A stretch of 64,000 nucleotides of DNA from Lepidostoma basale (lineage: Eukaryota; Arthropoda; Insecta; Trichoptera; Lepidostomatidae). Within the stretch, counting starts at the first letter, position 1. Each line of letters starts with the position of its first letter. The translations under genes and the position numbers were made by a program. The notes under the pieces are model-generated. The model was not told the DNA's origin and searched no databases. It worked only from the letters and a program-made list of their open reading frames with translations. Location: contig JAHDVF020000457.1 of the NCBI GenBank assembly GCA_022606425.2, forward strand, positions 744,001 through 808,000, given 5' to 3'. Below are positions 51,463 to 63,716 of this stretch, one piece after another.

Positions 51463-52098
51463 GTCCGAGCACACTTTTCCCCCGTAGTAGTAGTGTCCTG
51501 CAATCTCACCTTGTTTCCTTCCTCAATATGCATCATATCCCCACTATGATTGCCCCTTTCCTCGGCCCAATTTCTATCTCACTTGCGTTTGTAGTGTCTA
51601 TTGTGTTATAGTATTGATGAATAAGCGCCTGATGAAGAATAAACTGCCCCCATTCACCACTTGATCTAGTTGTGATAGGAGCGCTCTAAGTGAAGATGCC
51701 TGTATCCATCGAATGCATGAATAATTGTAAATTTCCCGAACGCTAGAGAAACTTGGTAGACCTACAAACGCATTTGTATTATAGTTTGGTTAAATTTTCC
51801 CTTCCTACTTGAATTTTCCATGTTCTTGTGTTCTGGGCGGATAAGACTTCTTTAACTTGTGTTGAATACCTATCGTATTTGTGTTCGATTGCCTATCTCT
51901 TATAATGTTATAAACCTTTCTATCTCACCAGAACAGAAATTTTATCGACATACAATTCTTGTATGTGCAAATTGTCTAAATTTTCAACTATTGTAACACC
52001 AATTTTTTTTACAACATAGTTTTTTTTTTCTCTTCATTTATTGTTATATATGTTCTTGTGTGTTTTGGGTCGTGAGTCAGTAAAGGGTGTTGCATATG
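51463..52098 (+). repeat. 3'-UTR-like segment T1
   Basis: A segment of about 636 bp, non-repetitive apart from its second copy at 61978-62618. It starts exactly after the acceptor-like CCGCAG, has an early stop in the frame entering from B2 (51549), an AATAAA at 51638-51643 and T-runs towards the end. It ends where the LINE-A (GTTA)n tail begins. It looks like a terminal exon or a captured unique sequence. Origin unknown. Confidence 0.7.
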
Positions 52099-52617
52099 GT
52101 TAGTTAGTTAGTTAGTTATAATCGCAAAAAGTCTAACCAAATAGCTTTGATGGCAGTCCACGGTGGTGTTCATTCACCAACTGTCATACAGGCACACGGA
52201 AACGAAGCATGGAACTTGGAAATCAATGAAAACATAATAAATCCAGTAGACATGATAGTGTTGTGAACACGATACATATGTCATAAGTATGGCGGTCCTT
52301 TCTTTTTACTTACACCTTCGAGGAGACGAAGTGATGGTTAGTTAGTTTTTTTCATTCAGGGGATTTATTTTTAAATTTGTGGGAGATGCTTATTGGTGGC
52401 GATGAGGTTCGCAACCCATCACATCGCGTCTCCCGCGGGGCGAAAAGAGGAGGATGGAGTGCCGCATCGATTAAAATGTGACAGTCCATTCTTTCTGCCT
52501 ACCCTTTCGGGGAGACGGCGTGATGGTTAGTTAGTATATGGAAGCCGAGTGTTGGATAAATCAAAAAATATTAACGATTTTTTTATGAATTGAAACACTG
52601 GTTTCCCCACTTTTCAG

Positions 52618-53161
52618 ATGATTTTTCTCGACATGTTTTCAAAGGGCAACGCCTTCATCACCGGGAGAACGATATAGATTGTTCCTCATCAGTTTATATT
52701 GTTCTTCGATGGTGAAACCCACCGACTCCCGTTAACATATATCAACCTACAATGAAACCCATTAACATCAAAACATTACTGTATCAAACAAACTCTTTTT
52801 CAAGCTATGATTCAATGATACTTCTCGTATAAAGTGAGCTATAACGCATTTTTCTCGCGAGCATATTACCCTAATGGTACGCCGATTGGTCGGTCCACGG
52901 TGCCACCATCATTTGAAATTAATAAAATCGCCCCGCTAGATCTATTTCATGCCCCACCAGGGGGCGGTTCCGATCTCATTTCTCTTCCGCAGGTATATAA
53001 ACCATCTTGTAAAACATGTTGGTATAATCTGATATGCCGAACGTTTTCAGATACATATACCATAACGATGGTCCTGGGATTTTGAAGAATCGGCACGAGA
53101 ACGTTGACCTGCGAAGCTGTCATCACATCAGTGCTGAAGGTTCCTGTATCCGGACAAGACG
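52618..53161 (+). repeat. Array core B3
   Basis: Complete B core with frame 52834-53085 (83 residues) and donor-like GTAAGT at 53162. Confidence 0.8.
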
Positions 53162-53261
53162 GTAAGTTCCTTAATATTATTCTTCAGCTTGTTCTTGCCG
53201 TCCACTCCTGGACGTAGTCCTCCTCTTGTACTTTCCATTCAGTTAGATCTTCAGACCAAGA

Positions 53262-53311
53262 GAGTGAAGATTTTTCTCTTCCGCAGGTATAAAAACCATC
53301 TTGGAGACGGG
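53262..53311 (+). repeat. Array core A3 (3' part only)
   Basis: Only the segment around TCTCTTCCGCAGGTATAAAA to the donor-like GTAAGT at 53312. It is joined directly to the antisense LINE end of B3, a recombination junction. Confidence 0.75.
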
Positions 53312-54380
53312 GTAAGTGGCTTTATATTTTCCTTTAGCTTCCTCCACTACTGGACGTAGGTAGGTAGGGTCTATTCTTGTACTTTGCATTCAGTTAGATC
53401 TTGGGCGGTCTGCATCCGAGCACTTCCCCGCAATCTTCAGGATGTCGTCGCGCCAACGCAACTATGGACGCCCTTGCATCCTTTGGCGCCAGAACATCAA
53501 TCAATCGTCACCGAGGGCTGCGACCACTACGATGACGTCGGAGACCTTCGGACCTGACCATAAAAAGTTAAGTCTCATTTTTAAAATAAAATATTTCAAT
53601 ATTCAACTTCTCTTGTGAAATCATATATATTTTATTCATTTAAATGATTTCGACATCTTTTTATATTTCTGAAAAAACATTGTAGAAAATATTCTGCATA
53701 TTGTCGAATTAAAGAATAAAATCGGGAGATGCCTATTGGTGGCGATGAGGTTCGTAACCCATCACACCGCGTCTCCCGCGGGGCGAGAAGAGAAGGATGG
53801 AGTTGCCGCATATGTTAAAGTGTGCCAGTCCATTCTTTCAGTTAGTTAGTCAGTTAGTTATAATCGCAAAAAGTCTAACCAAAAAAGCTTTGATGGCAGT
53901 CCACGGCGGTGTTCATTCACCAACCGTCATACAGGCACACGGAAACGAAGCATGGAACTTGGAAATCAACGAAAACATAATAAATCCAGTAGACATGATA
54001 GTGTTGTGAACACGATACATATGTCATTAGTATGGCGGTCCTTTCTTTTTACTTACACCTTCGAGGAGACGACGTGATGGTTAGTTAGTTTTTTTCATTC
54101 AGGTGATTTATTTTTAAATTTGTGGGAGATGCTTATTGGTGGCGATGAGGTTCGCAACCCATCACACCGCGTCCGCCGCGGGGCGAAAAGAGAAGTATGG
54201 AGTGCCGCATGGATTAAAATGTGACAGTCCATTCTCTTTCTGCCTACCCTTTCGGGGAGACGGCGTGATGGTTGGTTAGTTAGTTAGTTAGTTAGTTGGT
54301 ATATGGAAGCCGAGTGTTGGATAAATCAAAAAATATTAACGATTTTTTTATGAATTGAAACACTGGTTTTCCCACTTCAG

Positions 54381-54920
54381 ATTATTTTTCTCGACATGTT
54401 TTCAAAGGGCAACGCCTTCGTCACCTGGAGAATGACATAGATAGTTCATCAACAGTTTATATTGTTCTCCCGATGGTGAAACCCACCGACTCCCGTTATA
54501 TCAACCTATAGTGAAACCCATTGTCTTCAAAGCATTACTGGATCAAATAAACTCTTTTCCAAGCTACGATTCAATGATACTTCTCGTATAAAGTGAACTA
54601 TAACGCATTTTTCTTGCGAGCATATAACCCTAATGGTACGCCGATTGGTCGGTCCACGGCGCCACCATCATTTGAAATTAATAAAATCACCCCGCTAGAT
54701 CTATTTCATGCCCCACCAGGGGGCGGTTCCGATCTCATTTCTCTTCCGCAGGTATATAAACCATCTTGTAAAACATGTTGGTATAATCTGATATGCCGAA
54801 CGTTTTCAGATACATATACCATAACGATGGTCCTGGGATTTTGAAGAATCGGCGCGAGAACATTGATCTGCGAAGCTGTCATCACATCAGTGCTGAAGGT
54901 TCCTGTATCCGGACAAGACG
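54381..54920 (+). repeat. Array core B4
   Basis: Complete B core; frame 54593-54844; GTAAGT at 54921. Hairpin arm changed (TGGAGAATGACATA). Confidence 0.8.
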
Positions 54921-55641
54921 GTAAGTTCCTTTATCTTTTTCTTCAGCTTGTTCTTGCCGTCCACTCCTGGACGTAGTCCTCCTCTTGTACTTTCCCTTCA
55001 GTTAGATCTTAGGCGATCTGCATGATTTCGATAGCTTTACGTATTTCTCAATATTCTGCATATTGTCGAATTAACGAAAAATATCGGGAGATGCCTATTG
55101 GTGGCGATGAGGTTCGCAACCCATCATACCGCGTCTCCCGCGGGGCGAAAACAGAAGGATCGAGTGCCGCATATGTCAAAGTGTGCCAGTGCATTCTTTC
55201 TGCCTACCCTTTCGGGGAGACGGCGTGATGAGTTATTTAGTTAGTTATGCACATATATAAAAACAAGTGGTGCACTGAAAGTTGTAATCGCAAAAAGTCT
55301 AACCAAAATGTCAACCGTCATACAGGTATACGGAAACGAAGCATGGAACTGGGAAATCAATGAAAACATAATAAATCCAGTAGACATGGTAGTGTTTTGA
55401 ACACGATACATGTGTCATTAGGATAATTTCGCACGAAGGACGTGAGTAAAAAGCAGTACGGCGGTCCTTTCTTTTAACCTATACGTACACCTTCGAGGAG
55501 ACGACGTGATGGTTAGTTAGTTTTTTTTTCTTTCAGGTGATTTATTTTTAATTTTGCACATGGAAGCCGAGTGCAAGATAAGTAAAAAAATGTTAACGAT
55601 TTTTTTATGAATTGTGAAACACTGTTTTTCCCGCTTTTCAG

Positions 55642-55826
55642 ATTATTTTTCTTTCTCGACATGTTTCAAAGGCCAACACCTTCACCACCGGGAGGACGAT
55701 ATAGATTGTTCATTATCAGTTTATATTGTTCTCCCGACGATGAAACCCACCGACTCCCGTATGATAATATATCTAAAAATGTGAATGTTTCTCTTCCGCA
55801 GGTATAAAAACCATCTTGGAGACGGG
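55642..55826 (+). repeat. Array core A4
   Basis: Nearly identical to A5 including more than 500 bp downstream (55640-56144 against 58262-58766), a recent duplication about 2.62 kb apart. GTAAGT at 55827. Confidence 0.8.
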
Positions 55827-56938
55827 GTAAGTAGCTTTATATTTTCCTTTAGCTTCCTCCACTACTGGACGTAGGTAGGTAGGGCCTATTATTGTACTTT
55901 CCATTCAGTTAGATCTTGGGGGGTCTGCATCCGAGCGCTTCCCACAATCTTCAGAATGTCGTCGCGCCGACGCAACTATGGACGCCCGACTCCGCGCTCT
56001 TGCATCCTTTGGCGCCAGAACATCAATCAATCGTCACCGAGGGCTGCGACCACTACGATGACGTCGGAGACCTTCGGACCTGACCATAAAAAGTTAAGTC
56101 TCATTTTTAAAATAAAAAATTTCAATATTCAACTTCTCTTGTGAAATCATATATATTTTATTCATTCAAAATATTTCGACATCTTTTTTATATTTCTGAA
56201 AAAACATTGTAGAAAATATTCTGCATATTGTCGAATTAACGAAAAAAATCGGGAGATGCCTATTGGCGGCGATGAGGTTCGCAACCCATCACACCGCGTC
56301 TCCCGCGGGGCGAGAAGAGAAGGATGGAGTTGCCGCATATGTTAAAGTGTGCCAGTCCATTCTTTCTGCCTACCCTTTCGGGGAGACGGCGTGATGGTTA
56401 GTTAGTTAGTTAGTTAGTTAGTTATAATCGCAAAAATTCTAACCGAAAAAGCTTTGATGGCAGTCCACGGTGGTGTTCATTCACCAACCGTCATACAGGC
56501 ATACGGAAACGAAGCATGGAACTTGGAAATCAATGAAAACATAATAAATCCAGTAGACATAATATTGTTGTGAACACGATACATATGTCATTAGTATGGC
56601 GGTCCTTTCTTTTTACTTACACATTCGAGGAGACAAAGTGATGGTTAGTTAGTTTTTTTCATTCAGGTGATTTATTTTTAAATTTGTGGGAGATGCTTAT
56701 TGGTGGCAATGAGGTTCGCAACCATTCACACCGCGTCTCCCGCGGGGCGAAAAGAGAAGTATGGAGTGCCGCATCGATTAAAATGTAACAGTCCATTCTC
56801 TTTCTGCCTACCCTTTCGGGGAGACGGCGTGATGGGTGGTTAGTTAGTTAGTTAGTATATGGAAGCCGAGTGTTGGATAAATAAAAAAAATTTAACGATT
56901 TTTTTATGAATTGAAACACTGGTTATCCCACTTTTCAG

Positions 56939-57490
56939 ATTATTTTTCTCGACATGTTTTCAAAGGGCAACGCCTTCGTCACCGGGAGAACGATATAGAT
57001 TGTTCATCATCAGTTTATATTGTTTTCCCGATGGTGAAACCCACCGACTCCCGTTACCATATTATATCAACCTACAATGAAACCCATTGTCTTCAATACA
57101 TTACTGGATCAAACAAACTCTTTTTCAAGCTATGATTCAATGATACTTCTCGTATAAAGTGAATTATAACGCATTTTTCTCGCAAGCATATTACCCCAAT
57201 GGAACGCCGATTGGTCGGTCCACGGCGCCACCATCGTTTGAAATTAATAAAATCGCCCCGCTAGATCTATTTCATGCCCCACTAGGGGGCGGTTCCGATC
57301 TCATTTCTCTTCCGCAGGTATATATATAAACCATCTTGTAAAACATGTTGGTATAATCTGATATGCCGAACGTTTTCAGATACATATACCATAACGATGG
57401 TCCTGGGATTTTGAAGAATCGGCACGAGAACATTGAGCTGCAAAGCTGTCATCACATCAGTGCTGAAGGTTCCTGTATCCGGATAAGACG
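56939..57490 (+). repeat. Array core B5
   Basis: Complete B core with a (TATA) expansion after CCGCAG (57319-57330) that breaks the frame found in B1, B3, B4 and B8. GTAAGT at 57491. Confidence 0.8.
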
Positions 57491-58263
57491 GTAAGTTCCT
57501 TTATCTTATTCTTCAGCTTGTTCTTGCCGTCCACTCCTGGATGTAGTCCTCCTCTTGTACTTTCCATTCAGTTAGATCTAGGCAATTTGCATAATTTCGA
57601 TACCTTTACGAATTTTTCAAAATATATTATAGAAAATACTCTGCATATTGTCGAATTAACGAAAAATATCGTGAGATGCCTATTGGTGGCGATGAGGTTC
57701 GCAACCCATCACACCGCGTCTCCCGCGGGGCGAAAACAGAAGGATCGAGTGCCGCATATGTCAAAGTGTGCCAGTGCATTCTTTCTGCTACCCTTTCGGG
57801 GAAACAGCGTGATGGTTAGTTAGTAAGTTAGTTAGTTATGCACATATTTAAAAACAAGTGGTGCACTTAAAGTTGTAATCGCAAAAAGTCTAACCAAAAG
57901 CTCCGATGGCAGTCCACAATGGTGTTCTTTTACCCCCGGTCATACAGGTATACGGAAACGAAGCATGGAACTGGGAAATCAATGAAAACATAATAAATCC
58001 AGTAGACATGGTAGTGTTTTGAACACGATACATGTGTCATTAGGATAATTTCGCACGAAGGACGTGAGTAAAAAGCAGTACGGCGGTCCTTCCTTTTAAC
58101 CTATACGTACACCTTCGAGGAGACGACGTGATGGTTAGTTAGTTTTTTTTTCTTTCAGGTGATTTATTTTTAATTTTGCACATGGAAGCCGAGTGCAAGA
58201 TAAGTAAAAAAATGTTAACGATTTTTTTATGAATTGTGAAACACTGTTTTTCCCGCTTTTCAG

Positions 58264-58448
58264 ATTATTTTTCTTTCTCGACATGTTTCAAAGGCCAACA
58301 CCTTCACCACCGGGAGGACGATATAGATTGTTCATTATCAGTTTATATTGTTCTCCCGACGATGAAACCCACCGACTCCCGTATGATAATATATCTAAAA
58401 ATTCGAATGTTTCTCTTCCGCAGGTATAAAAACCATCTTGGAGACGGG
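58264..58448 (+). repeat. Array core A5
   Basis: As A4. GTAAGT at 58449. Confidence 0.8.
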
Positions 58449-59131
58449 GTAAGTAGCTTTATATTTTCCTTTAGCTTCCTCCACTACTGGACGTAGGTAG
58501 GTAGGGCCTATTATTGTACTTTCCATTCAGTTAGATCTTGGGGGGTCTGCATCCGAGCGCTTCCCACAATCTTCAGAATGTCGTCGCGCCGACGCAACTA
58601 TGGACGCCCGACTCCGCGCTCTTGCATCCTTTGGCGCCAGAACATCAATCAATCGTCACCGAGGGCTGCGACCACTACGATGACGTCGGAGACCTTCGGA
58701 CCTGACCATAAAAAGTTAAGTCTCATTTTTAAAATAAAATATTTCAATATTCAACTTCTCTTGTGAAATCATAGATATTTTATTCATTTAAATGATTTCG
58801 ACATCTTTTTTATATTTCTAAAAAAACATTGTAGAAAATATTCTGCATATTGTCGAATTAACGAAAAAAATCGGGAGATGCCTATTGGTGGCGATGAGGT
58901 TCTCAACCCATCACACCGCGTCTCCCGCGGGGCGAAAACAGAAGGATGGAGTGCCGCATGGATTAAAATGTGACAGTTCATTCTCTTTCTGCCTACCCTT
59001 TCGGGGAGACGGCGTGATGGTTGGTTAGTTAGTTAGTTAGTAAGTTAGTATATGGAAGCCGAGTGTTGGATAAATAAATAAAAATTTAACGTTTTTTTAT
59101 GAATTGAAACACTGGTTTTCCCACTTTTCAG

Positions 59132-59673
59132 ATTATTTTTCTCGACATGTTTTCAAAGGGCAACGCCTTAGTCACCGGGAGAACGATATAGATTGTTCAT
59201 CATCAGTTTATATTGTTCTCCCGATGGTGAAACCCACAGACTCCCGTTACATCAACCTATAGTGAAACCCATTGTCTTCAAAACATTACTGGATCAAACA
59301 AACCCTTTTTCAAGCTACGATTCAATGATACTTCTCGTATAAAGTGAATTATAACGCATTTTTCTCGCAAGCATATTACCCTAATGGAACGCCGATTGGT
59401 CGGTCCATGGCGCCACCATCGTTTGAAATTAATAAAATCGCCCCGCTAGATCTATTTCATGCCCCACACTAGGGGGCGGTTCCGATCTCATTTCTCTTCC
59501 GCAGGTATATAAACCATCTTGTAAAACATGTTGGTATAATCTGATATGCCGAACGTTTTCAGATACATATACCATAACGATGGTCCTGGGATTTTGAAGA
59601 ATCGGCACGAGAACATTGAGCTGCAAAGCTGTCATCACATCAGTGCTGAAGGTTCCTGTATCCGGATAAGACG
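59132..59673 (+). repeat. Array core B6
   Basis: Complete B core with small differences (GCCCCACACTAGGGGG instead of GCCCCACCAGGGGG) that break the usual frame. GTAAGT at 59674. Confidence 0.8.
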
Positions 59674-60440
59674 GTAAGTTCCTTTATCTTATTCTTCAGT
59701 TTGTTCTTGCCGTCCACTCCTGGATGTAGTCCTCCTCTTGTACTTTCCATTCAGTTAGATCTAGGCAATTTGCATAATTTCGATACCTTTACGTATTTTT
59801 CAAAATATATTATAGAAAATATTCTGCATATTGTCGAACTAACGAAAAATATCGGTAGATGCCTATTGGTGGCGATGAGGTTCGCAACCCATCACACCGC
59901 GTCTCCCGCGGGGCGAAAACAGAAGGATCGAGTGCCGCATTGGTCAAAGTGCGCCAGTGCATTTTTTCTGCTACCCTTTCGGGGAAACAGCGTGATGGTT
60001 AGTTAGTAAGTTAGTTAGTTATGCACATATTTAAAAACAAGTGGTGCACTTAAAGTTGTAATCGCAAAAAGTCTAACCAAAAGCCACAGTCCACAATTGT
60101 GTTCTTTTACCCCCGGTCATACAGGTTTGCGGAAACGAAGCATGGAACTGGGAAATCAATGAAAACATAATAAATCCAGTAAACATGGTAGTGTTTTGAA
60201 CACGATACATGTGTCATTAGGATAATTTCGAACGAAGGACGTGAGTAAAAAGCAATACGGCGGTCCTTTCTTTTAACCTATACTTACACCTTCGAAGAGA
60301 CGACGTGATGGTTGGTTAGTTTTTTTTTCTTTCGGGTGATTTATTTTTAATTTTGCACATGGAAGCCGAGTGTAAGATGAATAAAAAAATGTTAACGATT
60401 TTTTTATGAATTGTGAAACACTGATTTTCCCACTTTTCAG

Positions 60441-60625
60441 ATTATTTTTCTATCTCGACATGTTTCAAAGGCCAACACCTTCACCACCGGGAGGACGATA
60501 TAGATTGTTCATCATCAGTTTATATTGTTCTCCCGACGATGAAATCCACCGACTCCCGTATTATTAAATCTAGAAATGTGAAGATTTTTCTCTTCCGCAG
60601 GTATAAAAACCATCTTGGAGACGGG
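60441..60625 (+). repeat. Array core A6
   Basis: Typical A core; GTAAGT at 60626. Counterpart of A2. Confidence 0.8.
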
Positions 60626-61709
60626 GTAAGTAGCTTTATATTTTCCTTTAGCTTCCTCCACTACTGGACGTAGGTAGGTAGGGCCTATTCTTGTACTTTG
60701 CATTCAGTTAGATCTTGGGCGGTCTGCATCCGAGCACTGCCCGCAATCTTCCGGATGTCGTCGCGCCGACGCAACTATGGACGCCCGACTCCGCGCTCTT
60801 GCATCCTTTGGCGCCAGAACATCAATCAACCGTCACCGAGGGCTGCGACCACTACGATGACGTCGGAGACCTTCGGACCTGACCATAAAAAGTTAAGTCT
60901 CATTTTTAAATTAAAAAATTTCAATATTCAACTTCTCTTGTGAAATCATATATATTTTATTCATTCAAAATATTTCGACATCTTTTTTATATTTCTGAAA
61001 AAACATTGTAGAAAATATTCTGCATATTGTCGAATTAACGAATAAATCTGAAGATGCCTATTGGTGGCGATGAGGTTCGCAACCCATCACACCGCGTCTC
61101 CCGCGGGGCGAGAAGAGAAGGGTGGAGTTGCCGCATATGTTAATGTGTGCCAGTCCATTCTTTCTGCCTACCCTTTCGGGGAGACGGCGTGATGGTTAAT
61201 TAGTTAGTTATAATAGCAAAAAGTCTAACCAAAAAAGCTTTGATGGCAGTACACGGTGGTGTTCATTCACCAACCGTCATACAGGTATACGGAAACGAAG
61301 CACGGAACTTGGAAAGCAATGAAAACATAATAAATCCAGTAGACATGATATTGTTGTGAACACGATACATATGTCATTAGTATGGCGGTCCTTTCTTTTT
61401 ACTTACACATTCGAGGAGACAAAGTGATGGTTAGTTTTTTTCATTCAGGGGATTTATTTTTAAATTTGTGGGAAATGCTTATTGGTGGCGATGAGGTACG
61501 CAACCCTTCACACCGCGTCTCCCGCGGGGCAGAAGAGAAGTATGGAGTGCAATTATGGATTAAAATGTGAGACCTTCGGACCTGACCATAAAAAGTTAAG
61601 TCTCATTTTTAAAATAAAATATTTCAATATTCAACTTCTCTTGTGAAATCATATATATTTTATTCATTTAAATAATTTCGACATCTTTTTATATTTCTAA
61701 AAAAACATT

Positions 61710-61977
61710 GACATGTTTTCAAAGGGCAACGCCTTCGTCACCGGGAGAACGATATAGATTGTTCATCATCAGTTTATTTTGTTCTCCCGATGGTGAAACC
61801 CACCGAATCCCGTTATATCAACCTATAGTGAAACCCATTGTCTTCAAAATTTTACTGGATCAAACAAACTCTTTTTCAAGCTACGATTCAAAGATACTTC
61901 TCGTATAAAGTGAACTATAACGCATTTTTTTAACAACCGCACCAGGGGGCGGTTCCGATCTCATTTCTCTTCCGCAG
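61710..61977 (+). repeat. Array core B7, truncated, with replaced 3' part
   Basis: Begins abruptly at ACATGTTTTCAAAGGG after A-type downstream sequence (junction about 61709) and has an internal deletion at about 61930. It then enters the second 3'-UTR-like segment after CCGCAG. Confidence 0.75.
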
Positions 61978-62618
61978 GTCCGAGCACACTTTTCCCCCGT
62001 AGCAGTAGTGTCCTTCAATCTCACCTTGTTTCCTTCCTCAATATGCATCATATCCCCACTATGATTGCCCCTTTCCTTGGCCCAATTTCTATCTCACTTG
62101 CGTTTGTAGTGTCTATTGTGTTATAGTATTGATGAATAAGCGCCTGATGAAGAATAAACTGCCCCCATTCACCACTTGATCTAGTTGTGATAGGAGCGCT
62201 CTAAGTGAAGATGCCTGTATCCATCGAATGCATGAATAATTGTAAATTTCCCGAACGCTAGAGAAACTTGGTAGACCTACAAACGCATTTGTATTATAGT
62301 TTGGTTAAATTTTCCCTTCCTACTTGAATTTTCCATGTTCTTGTGTTCTGGGCGGATAAGACTTCTTTAACTTGTGTTGAATACCTATCGTATTTGTGTT
62401 CGATTGCCTATCTCTTATAATGTTATAAACCTTTCTATCTCACCAGAACAGAAATTTTATCGACATACAATTCTTGTATGTGCAAATTGTCTAAATTTTC
62501 AACTATTGTAACACCAATTTTTTTTAAAACATAGTTTTTTTTTCTCTTCATTTATTGTTATATACGAGTATGTTCTTGTGTGTTTTGGGTCGTGAGTCAG
62601 TAAAGGATGTTGCATATG
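61978..62618 (+). repeat. 3'-UTR-like segment T2
   Basis: Near-identical to 51463-52098 (a few substitutions, and a short ACGAGT-type insertion near 62565). Offset about 10.5 kb. Confidence 0.8.
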
Positions 62619-63171
62619 GTTAGTTAGTTAGTTAGTTAGTTATAATCGCAAAAAGTCTAACCAAATAGCTTTGATGGCAGTCCACGGTGGTGTTCATTCA
62701 CCAACCGTCATACAGGCACACGGAAACGAAGCATGGAACTTGGAAATCAATGAAAACATAATAAATCCAGTAGACATGATAGTGTTGTGAACACGATACA
62801 TATGTCATAAGTATGGCGGTCCTTTCTTTTTACTTACACCTTCGAGGAGACGACGTGATGGTTAGTTAGTTTTTTTCATTCAGGTGATTTATTTTTAAAT
62901 TTGTGGGAGATGCTTATTGGTGGCGATGAGGTTCGCGACCCATCACACCGCGTCTCCCGCGGGGCGAAAGGAGAAGTATGGAGTGCCGCATCGATTAAAA
63001 TGTGACAATCCATTCTCTTTCTGCCTACCCTTTCGGAGAGACGGCGTGATGGTTGGTTAGTTAGTTAAATATTTAGTTGGTTAGTTAGTATATGGAAGCC
63101 GAGTGTTGGATAAATAAAAAAAATTTAACGATTTTTTTATGAATTGAAACACTGGTTTCCCCACTTTTCAG

Positions 63172-63716
63172 ATGATTTTTCTCGACATTTTTTCAAAGGG
63201 CAACGCCTTCATCACCAGTAGAACGATATAGATTATTCCTCATCAGTTTATATTGTTTTCCCGATAGTGAAACCCACCGACTCCCGTTACCATATATCAA
63301 CCTACAATGAAACCCATTGTCTTCAAAACATTACTGGATCAAACAAACTCTTTTTCAAGCTACGATTCAATTATACTTCTCGTATAAAGTGAGCTATAAC
63401 GCATTTTTCTTGCGAGCATATTACCCTAATGGTACGCCGATTGGTCGGTCCACGGCGCCACCATCATTTGAAATTAATAAAATCGCCCCGCTAGATCTAT
63501 TTCATGCCCCACCAGGGGGCGGTTCCGATCTCATTTCTCTTCCGCAGGTATATAAACCATCTTGTAAAACATGTTGGTATAATCTGATATGCCGAACGTT
63601 TTCAGATACATATACCATAACGATGGTCCTGGGATTTTGAAGAATCGGCACGAGAACATTGACCTGCGAAGCTGTCATCACATCAGTGCTGAAGGTTCCT
63701 GTATCCGGACAAGACG
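63172..63716 (+). repeat. Array core B8
   Basis: Complete B core; frame 63317-63640 (107 residues); GTAAGT at 63717. The spacer after it runs to the window edge, ending in LINE-A 3' sequence. Confidence 0.8.
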
